Shown in pieces: positions 1 through 6,196 of a DNA stretch of 20,446 nt. The notes below the pieces were generated by a model, which was not told the origin of the DNA, searched no databases, and saw only the letters and a program-made list of their open reading frames with translations. This stretch comes from an uncultured Oscillospiraceae bacterium (lineage in GTDB: Bacteria; Bacillota; Clostridia; Oscillospirales; Oscillospiraceae). The position numbers and the translations under genes are program-made. The DNA is taken from the NCBI GenBank assembly GCA_934565425.1, contig CAKTHW010000024.1, positions 1-20,446 on the forward strand, given 5' to 3'. Every line of letters starts with the position of its first letter. Position 1 is the stretch's first letter.

Positions 1-841
1 CCCCCAAGGGGTCGCCGATGGCCAACGCCTTGTCCCCCACCTGCAATTCCTCATCCTTGCCAAACTGCGCCGGCGTCAGACCGGTGGCGTCGATCTTGAG
101 CAGCGCCAGGTCGGTCTGTGCGTCGCTGCCCACCAGCTGCGCCATATAGTGCTTCCCGTCGTTGGTGGTCACCTCTGCCGACGCCTGGTCGTCGATGACG
201 TGAGCACAGGTGATGATGTACCCGTCCGCGCTGAGCACCACCCCAGAGCCAGACCCAGCCCCGTCCCGATTCTCCACCGCGATGCTGACGGTGGACGGCA
301 GGCACTGCTGGTACAGCTCCTGATAGCTCAGGGCTTTCTTGCCGATGGCGTTGTTCAGGGTCAAGGTCACGCCGGTGCGGTCGCCGGTGTAGGCGGGCAA
401 GCTCTCGGTCTTCTCCTTGTCCTTGCTGTCATAGTTCCAGGCGTCGTCCCCGCCCGAAGCGTCGGAACGGTCGCTGAACCCGGAATCCTTTTGCTTTTTC
501 GTCGTGTTGTCGCCGGTGTAGTTGCCCAGCAGGATAGCCCCACAGACCATGGCGGACACCACCAAAATGATGAGCGCCAGCAGCAGCGTCCGCAGCTCGG
601 GCTGTTTCCGGCGACGTTTTTTCCGTTTTTGAGGGGGTTTTCTCGGCGGCTTCGGCGGCTTAGGCGGTTCCGGCGGCACCTGCTTCCAACGCATGGTCTC
701 CATCTCCACCCGCTCTTCCTCTGTCAGCGCCTCCACTTCCTCCGGCGACAGCCGCACATCTGCCTCCGTCACCGGCTCCAGCCGCGCCTCCTGCTCCGGC
801 GACACCTCTGGGAATAGCCCCTGCTTGTTCTCTTCTATCAT
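1..841 (-). CDS. htrA: HtrA/DegP-type membrane-anchored serine protease, C-terminus cut by window edge
   Basis: The first 280 codons are present; the gene runs off the left edge. The protein starts MIEENKQGLF, has an acidic cytoplasmic stretch, then a proline-rich and very basic segment (about residues 56-80), one membrane helix (about 83-105), a polar linker, and the start of a trypsin-like domain. Two members of the catalytic triad are visible: His in ITCAHVI (about residue 214) and Asp in TDLALLKID (about 244). The AIGDPLG motif follows at the edge; the catalytic Ser and any PDZ domain lie outside. HtrA proteases degrade or refold damaged envelope proteins, with the protease domain outside the membrane. 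The start is supported by GGAGG 6 bases upstream. It lies 13 bases after the histidine kinase stop, so it should be co-transcribed with the two-component genes and may be their target. The long charged N-terminal tail is a common Firmicutes feature. Confidence 0.9.
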   Translation of the reverse strand, partial: MIEENKQGLFPEVSPEQEARLEPVTEADVRLSPEEVEALTEEERVEMETMRWKQVPPEPPKPPKPPRKPPQKRKKRRRKQPELRTLLLALIILVVSAMVCGAILLGNYTGDNTTKKQKDSGFSDRSDASGGDDAWNYDSKDKEKTESLPAYTGDRTGVTLTLNNAIGKKALSYQELYQQCLPSTVSIAVENRDGAGSGSGVVLSADGYIITCAHVIDDQASAEVTTNDGKHYMAQLVGSDAQTDLALLKIDATGLTPAQFGKDEELQVGDKALAIGDPLG

Positions 842-854
842 ACGATTCCTCCAC

Positions 855-2306
855 TCACTCCGCCAGGGTCAGGGTGAAGGTAAATTCGGTCACCCCGTTC
901 TCGCTGGTCACGGTGATGGTCTCTTTCAGGCTGTTCAGGATGGTCTTGACGATGTACAGACCCAAGCCCACCCCTTCTTTGTCCAGGCTCCGGGAGCGGT
1001 CACTCTTGTGGAACCGATCAAAGATCTTATCCAGCTCGTCCGGCGGGATGGTCTCGCCGATGTTGCGCACGGATACATAGGCCTTCCGCCCCTTGGTCTG
1101 GATGCTCAGCCGGATGGCCGTCCCCCGGGTGGAGAACTTGATGGCGTTATCCAGCAGGTTATAGCAGACCTGGGTCACCGAGTCCGGATCCCCCCAGACG
1201 ATGGTGGGGGTGTCCGGGAACTGGACGTCGATGTCCAGCCCGTGGCTGTTGATGCGTCCCTCCAGGCTGATCATCACCCGCGCCATGGTCTCCACGATGT
1301 CAAAGCGGAGCTGGCAGCTGTTGGTGGTCTGATACTGATCCTGAATGCGGCTGGAGTCCAAAATCCGCCGCACCAGCCGGTTCATCCGCCGGGTCTCCGA
1401 GGAGATGACCCGCAGGGCGTTCTCCTGCCGGTCGGGGGGGATGGTGCCGTCCAAAATGCCATCGGCAAAGCCGGAGATGGTGGTCATGGGGGTCTTTAAC
1501 TCGTGGGATAGGTTGGACACCAGCTCCTGCCGGCGGCTCTCCGTCTCTGCGATGGAGTCTGCCATGGAGTCGAAGGCGTTGGCCAGCTCGTCCAACTCGT
1601 CGTGCCGACCTCGGTCGCCAATGCGCAGGTCGTACTCGCCCATGCCGAACCGCCGCACGATGTCCGCCATCTCTTTCAGGGGTTTCAGCTGCTGGAACCC
1701 GGCAAAGGTACAGGACAGGAAGGCAAAGCAGAGCACCACCACGGCGGTGGCCAGGTAGATCATGGCCTGATCCCGCCACAGGCTGGTCAGCCGGGTCATA
1801 TCCGACGTCAAGAACACCGCACCACCCAGGGTATGTCCATCCGACAGATACAGAGGCATCCCCACCACGAATTTGGGTTTGGCGTACACCCCCAGGTCGG
1901 TGGTGCCCGAGTAGCGTTTCTCCTGGATGACCTGCTGCAGGGTCTTCTCATCCACCTGCTTGCCCGTCAGGTTCTCGGCATCCTGATTTTTCTCACTGAT
2001 GTACAGATACTGCACCGTCCCACTGGGCTGGCACAGCATCAAGTCGTTGCCGGCGATACCGGAGATGATGCTCAGGCAGGCCAGATAATCCTCATCCTTC
2101 AACTGGTTCGTCCCGTCCACCATCTGGCTGGTGAGCTTGCTGACGTACTCGCCCACTTCCTCCAGATTCTGCTTCTTCTCCTGCACCGTGTACCGATAAC
2201 TCAGATACATGAAGCCCGCACCCAGGATGGTGAAGGCCAGCAGGATCATGCTGGCGGTGACGATGAAATGCCGCCGGAAGAGGCTGTTGTTCTTCGCTGG
2301 TTTCAC
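855..2306 (-). CDS. Membrane sensor histidine kinase of a two-component system
   Basis: A two-pass sensor kinase of about 483 residues. Membrane helix 1 lies near residues 13-38, an extracytoplasmic sensor region follows to about 180, helix 2 spans about 181-203, then HAMP, HisKA and HATPase domains. The phospho-accepting His is in SNLSHELKTPM (about residue 268), the N box is NLLDNAIKF, and the G2-like box is GVGLGLYIVKTIL. The G1 box reads NIGETIP instead of the usual DxGxGIP; Asn in place of the Asp also occurs in other Firmicutes kinases. I place the start at the GTG at 2306, one base after the regulator stop, because AGGGGAG sits 4 bases upstream. A TTG at 2327 would add seven residues, overlap the regulator and has no visible Shine-Dalgarno. 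The kinase should phosphorylate the regulator encoded just upstream. Linkage to HtrA suggests it senses envelope or secretion stress; the signal itself cannot be read from the sequence. Confidence 0.93.
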   Translation of the reverse strand: MKPAKNNSLFRRHFIVTASMILLAFTILGAGFMYLSYRYTVQEKKQNLEEVGEYVSKLTSQMVDGTNQLKDEDYLACLSIISGIAGNDLMLCQPSGTVQYLYISEKNQDAENLTGKQVDEKTLQQVIQEKRYSGTTDLGVYAKPKFVVGMPLYLSDGHTLGGAVFLTSDMTRLTSLWRDQAMIYLATAVVVLCFAFLSCTFAGFQQLKPLKEMADIVRRFGMGEYDLRIGDRGRHDELDELANAFDSMADSIAETESRRQELVSNLSHELKTPMTTISGFADGILDGTIPPDRQENALRVISSETRRMNRLVRRILDSSRIQDQYQTTNSCQLRFDIVETMARVMISLEGRINSHGLDIDVQFPDTPTIVWGDPDSVTQVCYNLLDNAIKFSTRGTAIRLSIQTKGRKAYVSVRNIGETIPPDELDKIFDRFHKSDRSRSLDKEGVGLGLYIVKTILNSLKETITVTSENGVTEFTFTLTLAE

Positions 2307-2307
2307 G

Positions 2308-2994
2308 TTACTCCCCTGCCACTTCAAATTTATAGCCTACGCCCCACACGGTCTTGATGCTCCACTGGTCGGACACCCCTTCCAGCTTCTCCCGCAGGCG
2401 CTTGATGTGTACGTCCACCGTCCGGGAATCCCCGAAGTAGTCAAAGCCCCACACCTCATCCAGCAGCTGGTTCCGGGTAAACACCCGGTTGGGCGAGGCG
2501 GCCAGGTGATAGAGCAGCTCCATCTCCTTGGGCGGCGTGTCCACCCGCTTGCCGTCCACCAGCAGCTCGTAGGAGTCCATGTTGATGACCAGCTTGTCGA
2601 AGGTCAGCTTCTTCCGCCCACCCTGGTCACCGCCATAGCGGCGGAGCACCGCGTGGATGCGAGCCATGACCTCCTTCATCTCGAAGGGCTTCACGATATA
2701 GTCGTCCGCGCCCATCTCCAGGCCGGACACCTTGTCCTCCAGCTCACCCTTGGCGGTCATCATGATGATGGGGGTCTTGTCCGTCTCTCGAATTTTCCGG
2801 CACACGCCCCAGCCGTCCAGCACGGGGAGCATGATGTCCAGCAGCACCAGATCCGGCGCGAAGCTGTGGAACAGGGTCACCCCCTGGCCGCCGTCCGACG
2901 CCACTTGGGTCTCGAAGCCCTCCTTCTCCAGGTAGAGCTGGAGGAGCTGGGCGATATTGCTGTCATCTTCCACGATAAGTACTTTGATGGCCAT
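2308..2994 (-). CDS. OmpR/PhoB-family response regulator
   Basis: A 228-residue regulator with an N-terminal receiver domain (about 1-120) and a C-terminal winged-helix DNA-binding domain (about 130-228). The receiver shows the acidic pair in KVLIVEDD, the phospho-acceptor Asp53 in LVLLDIMLP, Thr80 in IIMMTAK and Lys102 in YIVKPF. The effector domain carries the family signature LLDEVWGFDYFGDSRTVDVH followed by IKRLREKL. The start at 2994 is chosen over an ATG at 3015 because AGAGG lies at good spacing before it and the protein then begins MAIKVLIVEDD like its family. It is the first gene of the regulator-kinase-htrA operon. It presumably controls htrA and itself; the family commonly binds direct repeats, none of which I could assign with confidence. 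Confidence 0.95.
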   Translation of the reverse strand: MAIKVLIVEDDSNIAQLLQLYLEKEGFETQVASDGGQGVTLFHSFAPDLVLLDIMLPVLDGWGVCRKIRETDKTPIIMMTAKGELEDKVSGLEMGADDYIVKPFEMKEVMARIHAVLRRYGGDQGGRKKLTFDKLVINMDSYELLVDGKRVDTPPKEMELLYHLAASPNRVFTRNQLLDEVWGFDYFGDSRTVDVHIKRLREKLEGVSDQWSIKTVWGVGYKFEVAGE

Positions 2995-3025
2995 GGAATC
3001 CCTCTTTTCTTTCATATTTCATCCG

Positions 3026-3062
3026 ATTATAACATTATAGCATCTGCCCACCCTGTTGGGTG
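3026..3062 (-). promoter_or_regulatory. Probable promoter of the two-component/htrA operon with an inverted repeat
   Basis: On the minus strand two perfect TATAAT hexamers occur at 3039-3034 and 3031-3026. No good -35 is present for either; the nearest match is TTCACC with a long 19-base spacer. A perfect inverted repeat, CACCC-TGTT-GGGTG at 3049-3062, covers the -35 region and could be an operator or activator site. A weak -35 would suit a promoter that needs an activator such as the regulator it feeds. The gap separates the regulator from the unrelated gene ending at 3076. The promoter call rests only on the -10 match and position. Confidence 0.45.
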
Positions 3063-3075
3063 AATATTCTGTAAA

Positions 3076-3825
3076 TCAAGCCTGGGACAGCTGCGCATAC
3101 CCTGCCGCCAGCACCCGCGCGCACCGCACCGCTGCGCCGCCCACAAAGCAGCGCACCTGCCACACCTGCCGAGCAAGCCCGGTCAAATAGCGGAACAGCT
3201 GCGCTGGCGTATCCCGCTCCTGCCGCTGGGCAAACTCCGCCGCCAACAGCAGCAGCGCCTTCTCCCCCTCCGGCCAATCCAGGGACTCAGGAGCACTCCG
3301 TTCCGCCAGCCTTTGCAGCCGCTCCGCCGTGTACCGCACCAGCCACGCCGGATTCCCAGCGTCCTGCCGAGCGGCCAGTTGGGGGGCAGGAGGGTTCTTT
3401 TGCGTGCGGCAGAGACAGCGCCAGTCGCCGGGAAAAATCTCCGCCGGAAAAGCCGGAACAGGCGGCACCGGACTGGCCACCGGCACGCCCGCCTGAGCAG
3501 ATTCCTGCGCCGCAGCGTCATACCACTCCGCCGCAAACACCAGATTCAGATACCCGCCAGCCGGAACCGCCTGGGAAAACCACGTCCCCGACAAGTCCAC
3601 GCTCTCCGCCAGCGCCTGGGCGCAGACCTCCGCAGACGTCTGCGCTTCCTTGGCCAACCGAAAGGGTGCCGGGGTCGCCAGACAGCCGTTGTGGACCCGC
3701 CAGGGGCCGGGCGCCAGCGTTTCCGCCTGACGGATGGTCGCGGTGAGCAAATCCCCGCCGGAAAGACCAAAGGGAGCACAGCGTGCTCCCTGGTCAGCGT
3801 CCTTGCGCCCCGTCCCGTGCTTCAC
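3076..3825 (-). CDS. ArgRS-like protein without catalytic domain (Arg-tRNA-synthetase N domain plus DALR anticodon-binding domain)
   Basis: About 249 residues. Residues 41-105 resemble the N-terminal tRNA-binding domain of arginyl-tRNA synthetase: LATPAPFRLAKE matches the family pattern DYATNVAxxLAK, and AVPAGGYLNLVF matches the AGPGFINFxL stretch. A proline-rich linker follows (about 106-150). Residues 158-249 resemble the DALR anticodon-binding domain: GNPAWLVRYTAERLQRL matches NPxYYVQYAHARI, and QLFRYLTGLARQVWQV matches the RLARYLYDLAQAF helix. The Rossmann fold with HIGH and KMSKS motifs, about 300 residues in real ArgRS, is absent, so it cannot charge tRNA. It follows the DUF1934 gene with a 4-base GTGA overlap; in Bacillus subtilis the DUF1934 gene ywiB adjoins argS, so this occupies the argS position. 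The GTG start has no clear Shine-Dalgarno and is presumably coupled, so the first 25 residues are uncertain. Domain calls are by eye; a role in binding tRNA or ArgRS is inference. Confidence 0.75.
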   Translation of the reverse strand: MKHGTGRKDADQGARCAPFGLSGGDLLTATIRQAETLAPGPWRVHNGCLATPAPFRLAKEAQTSAEVCAQALAESVDLSGTWFSQAVPAGGYLNLVFAAEWYDAAAQESAQAGVPVASPVPPVPAFPAEIFPGDWRCLCRTQKNPPAPQLAARQDAGNPAWLVRYTAERLQRLAERSAPESLDWPEGEKALLLLAAEFAQRQERDTPAQLFRYLTGLARQVWQVRCFVGGAAVRCARVLAAGYAQLSQA

Positions 3826-4301
3826 TGCACCGGTGCCGGGGTCTGTTTGGCCACACCGCCCAGGGTGACGCTGCTGGACATCTCCTGGACTTCGATGTGG
3901 AATTCATTGCGTCCGGTAAAGGCGTGGTCGATCTCCAGGGCGTACTTGATGTCGATGACCCCGCCGGACTCGCCCAGCGTGTTGGTCATCTGTTCGGTGC
4001 GCACCCCCACGGACATATTGCCATAGGGGGTCTCGTAGACGGACAGATGCCGCCGTCCCTTCTCGAACACCATCTGCAAGCACACCGTGCCCATGCGCAC
4101 CATGCTCACCTGCTCCGGATACACCTGGAAGCTGGTGATGGTGCCTTCCAGACCGGTCAGCGCGGTCTCCCGATAGGTCAGATGATAGCCGCCGCCCACT
4201 TCAGACAGCACCCCCGGAGTGATCAGCTCCACCGGCTCCTGATCCACGCCGTCCACCTTCTGTAATCCCCTGATGGAGATCATGACGTTCTTTTCTTCCA
4301 T
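3822..4301 (-). CDS. DUF1934 (YwiB-like) beta-barrel protein
   Basis: A 159-residue soluble protein beginning MEEKNVMISIRGLQK, which matches the opening of YwiB/DUF1934 proteins (VxISIxGxQ). Other family-like features are LTYRETALTGLEGTITSF in the first half and the basic-Tyr segment KGRRHLSVYETPYG followed by a row of alternating hydrophobic strands. The family folds as a calycin-like barrel; its biochemical role is unknown. The start at 4301 is supported by AAGGAAGG upstream and by domain alignment. An in-frame ATG at 4364 would overlap the murI stop but adds 21 residues outside the domain. It lies between murI (59 bases upstream) and the ArgRS-like gene (4-base overlap), so all three are probably one transcript. 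Confidence 0.85.
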   Translation of the reverse strand: MEEKNVMISIRGLQKVDGVDQEPVELITPGVLSEVGGGYHLTYRETALTGLEGTITSFQVYPEQVSMVRMGTVCLQMVFEKGRRHLSVYETPYGNMSVGVRTEQMTNTLGESGGVIDIKYALEIDHAFTGRNEFHIEVQEMSSSVTLGGVAKQTPAPVQ

Positions 4302-4360
4302 GTGTTCCCTTCCTTTCGCTCTGTCGTAGGAAACATATTCCATCTTCATCTCTGGCCGAG

Positions 4361-5179
4361 TCATTCCCCTTCCAGGCTCACCTGCTCCACCGGCTCCGTC
4401 ACCGGCCGCCCCAAAAATCGGGAGGCCAGCACGCCAAAATTCTCGGTGGAGTCGCTCACATACCAGCGGCAAGCGCCCGCCTGGGTCTCCTCTGCCGCCA
4501 GATCATGCTCCTGTAAATACCCGCACAGCTGCTGCGCCACCGCAGCGCCGGAGTCGATCAAGGTCACATCCGCCCCCATAAAGTTCCGGATGACCTCCTT
4601 CAGCAACGGATAGTGTGTGCACCCCAGCACCAGGGTATCCACCCCTTCCGCCTTCAACGGCGCCAGATACTCCGCCGCCACCGTCTCGATGACCACATCC
4701 CCCGGCTGGGTCCGCCCATTCTCCACCAGCGGCACAAACAGCGGACAGGCCAGGGCAGACACCTCCACCTCCGGCCGCAGCTGGTGAATAGCAGCCTGAT
4801 ACGCGCCCGTGCGAATGGAGGCACGGGTAGCGATGAGGCCGATCTTGCCGTTCCGGGTGGCGTCCACCGCTTGCTGAGCTGTGGGGTCTACCACGCCGAA
4901 GATGGGGAAGCCCCCCGCCTCCGCCTGTAGGATGGGCAGCGCCGTGGTGGACACGGTGCCGCAGGCTACGACGATGGCTTTCAGGTCAAAGCTGCGCAAA
5001 AAGGCAACGTCCTGCTGTGCGTAGCGTATAATGGTATTCCGAGACCTGCCGCCGTAAGGCACACGGCCGGTATCGCCGAAGTAGATGAGTTGTTCGTTGG
5101 GCAGCAGCGCCGCCAGCTCCCGCACAGCGGTCAGACCGCCCATGCCGGAGTCGAAAACGCCGATGGGTCGATTGTCCAT
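4361..5179 (-). CDS. murI: Glutamate racemase
   Basis: A 272-residue protein that interconverts L- and D-glutamate, supplying D-Glu for peptidoglycan in the cytoplasm. Family motifs are IGVFDSGMGGLT with Asp10, YFGDTGRVPYGGRS, the first catalytic cysteine in VVACGTVST (Cys73), and the second in VLGCTHYPLL (Cys187, with Thr188 and His189). The first cysteine motif reads CGT where most MurI proteins have CNT, so the substrate-contacting Asn is replaced by Gly. I have the impression that CGT occurs in clostridial homologues, so loss of function is not implied. The start at 5179 has AAAGGG 9 bases upstream; an upstream ATG at 5212 would add 11 residues lacking family similarity. It heads the murI-DUF1934-ArgRS-like group and may have a structured leader of about 400 bases. 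Confidence 0.93.
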   Translation of the reverse strand: MDNRPIGVFDSGMGGLTAVRELAALLPNEQLIYFGDTGRVPYGGRSRNTIIRYAQQDVAFLRSFDLKAIVVACGTVSTTALPILQAEAGGFPIFGVVDPTAQQAVDATRNGKIGLIATRASIRTGAYQAAIHQLRPEVEVSALACPLFVPLVENGRTQPGDVVIETVAAEYLAPLKAEGVDTLVLGCTHYPLLKEVIRNFMGADVTLIDSGAAVAQQLCGYLQEHDLAAEETQAGACRWYVSDSTENFGVLASRFLGRPVTEPVEQVSLEGE

Positions 5180-5246
5180 GATTGTATTCCCTTTCAAGGC
5201 ACTCGTGACCAAAGGTCAAGCCGCGCAGCGCCATTAAACTTCTTTT

Positions 5247-5540
5247 CGCTTCCTTTTACTTCATGGAAGAAAAGGAAGTGGGGTCCAGGGGCAAAGCCCC
5301 TGGTCGCTGTCCGCAGTCAGCGAAACTCTCTTAGCGTTCTAAAGCGCAGGAAAGGGTGAATTTTCGGCTCTGCCGAAAAGAGGGAGAACCCTTGGGATAT
5401 GCCGGAATAAAACCATATTGTTTTACTCCTTCCCATACCGTCCCTCCGCCCGTCGACGGGCGAAGCCTACGCTACCAACGTGCCCCCGGCACGTTGGCTT
5501 AACGCTGCGGGGTTTCCCCTGGCCACGCACAGCACAGCGT
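5247..5540. repeat. Chain of perfect hairpins in a gene-free region upstream of murI
   Basis: The region 5213-5737 has no gene. From 5247 to 5540 I count eight consecutive inverted repeats. They are: 5247-5280 (15 pairs including one G-T, one bulged A, loop ATG); 5285-5303 (CCAGGGGC-AAA-GCCCCTGG); 5304-5323 (TCGCTG/CAGCGA); 5361-5379 (TTTTCGGC-TCT-GCCGAAAA); 5404-5429 (10 pairs, one mismatch); 5447-5462 (perfect 16-base palindrome CGCCCGTCGACGGGCG); 5475-5497 (10 pairs, loop CCC); and 5502-5540 (ACGCTG/CAGCGT enclosing GGGG-TTT-CCCC). Several have three-base loops. On the minus strand this would form the murI leader RNA. It could equally be a mobile or decaying intergenic repeat; I cannot name a known family. 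Confidence 0.7.
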
Positions 5541-5590
5541 CCGAGCAGCCAAGGCCGGCTCTCTTCAATTTACCGATTTCACGTTGCTTT

Positions 5591-5619
5591 ATCATATAAT
5601 ATAATCCCGCAGAATACAA
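5591..5619 (-). promoter_or_regulatory. Candidate promoter for murI
   Basis: On the minus strand TTGTAT (5619-5614) and TATGAT (5596-5591) are separated by 17 bases, a good sigma-A spacing. If used, transcription would begin near 5584 and give murI an untranslated leader of about 400 bases containing the hairpin chain. The AT-rich patch also holds plus-strand TATAAT-like sequence, so the strand assignment is tentative. Confidence 0.45.
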
Positions 5620-5639
5620 GCGTTTCCCAAAGATTCCGT

Positions 5640-5667
5640 TTGACATTATGGAAAAATACAGTATACT
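5640..5667 (+). promoter_or_regulatory. Sigma-A-type promoter for the gene at 5741
   Basis: TTGACA (5640-5645) and TATACT (5662-5667) are 16 bases apart, the best promoter match in the window. Transcription should begin near 5674, just before a perfect hairpin GGGAGGT-GTC-ACCTCCC at 5677-5693. That hairpin would sit at the 5' end of the mRNA and could act as an operator or a stability element; its 5' arm also resembles a Shine-Dalgarno sequence but lies far from the start codon. Confidence 0.65.
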
Positions 5668-5740
5668 AAAGGTTCAGGGAGGTGTCACCTCCCGCCTGCT
5701 CCCATTCACTTTCACACCTGGATAAAGGAGGGGAACTGTG

Positions 5741-6154
5741 ATGCAGATCGAACTGACAAAAAAGCAATACCGCCGCCTGCTGGACTTGGTCTATATCGGC
5801 AACTGGGTGCTCAACTCCACCCGTGGCAACGACCGGTTTTCAGACTACGATGAGGTGGAGGGCCTGCTCTTTACCAAAGCACCTTCCGTCGGTATGTCCG
5901 AGCTCATCGACACCTGGCCCGGCGGCGCCTGTCCCAGCCAGGCGTACGTCACCGGCGGCATCCACGAGGCCATCGCGGAATACGAGGACGCCATGTTCTT
6001 CGACATTCTGGCGGAGGAGCTGGCACGGCGTGACATGAACGACGTGCCCATTGACGAGAGCAATTTTGACGAATTAGTGGCACGGGTGGAAGCGTACCTG
6101 GCAGAATTTGAACTGCATGGGACGGACAACGTGCAAGTGACGACAGATGACTGA
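5741..6154 (+). CDS. Small acidic protein of unknown function
   Basis: About 137 residues, cytoplasmic, acidic, with no signal peptide or membrane segment. I do not recognise the family. Visible features are an N-terminal helical region with RRLLDLVYIGNWVLNS and a following DYDEVEGLLF, a central Gly/Pro-containing turn, then acidic helices (AIAEYEDAMFFDILAEELA, and later DELVARVEAYLAEFEL). AAAGGAGG at 5724-5731 fits either the GTG at 5738 or the ATG at 5741; I use the ATG. It is a single-gene unit with its own strong promoter and a terminator just downstream. Coding is supported by the ribosome site, the promoter, the terminator placement and normal composition. A conserved hypothetical protein of Firmicutes is the likely description. 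Confidence 0.85.
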   Translation: MQIELTKKQYRRLLDLVYIGNWVLNSTRGNDRFSDYDEVEGLLFTKAPSVGMSELIDTWPGGACPSQAYVTGGIHEAIAEYEDAMFFDILAEELARRDMNDVPIDESNFDELVARVEAYLAEFELHGTDNVQVTTDD

Positions 6155-6164
6155 TGGCTGTGAG

Positions 6165-6195
6165 AAAGGCGAACCCACTCAGGGTTCGCCTTTTT
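6165..6195. terminator. Intrinsic terminator between convergent genes
   Basis: A perfect 12-pair stem, AAAGGCGAACCC / GGGTTCGCCTTT, with a five-base loop ACTCA, is followed on the plus strand by a T run (6191-6195). It ends the gene at 5741-6154. The A-rich left flank is weaker as a T run on the minus strand, but glgB ends at 6197, so it probably serves both directions. Confidence 0.88.
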
Positions 6196-6196
6196 G

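Noticed and set aside
3049..3062. Terminator after the ArgRS-like gene
   Set aside because: The CACCC/GGGTG repeat has only five pairs and no T run, so it is better read as a possible operator near the next promoter.
5213..5590. T-box or other known riboswitch in the murI leader
   Set aside because: I found no T-box sequence or recognisable riboswitch core, only consecutive simple hairpins.
5418..5669. An 83-codon plus-strand frame in the hairpin region
   Set aside because: It runs through several perfect hairpins and a promoter, has no ribosome site and no recognisable product.
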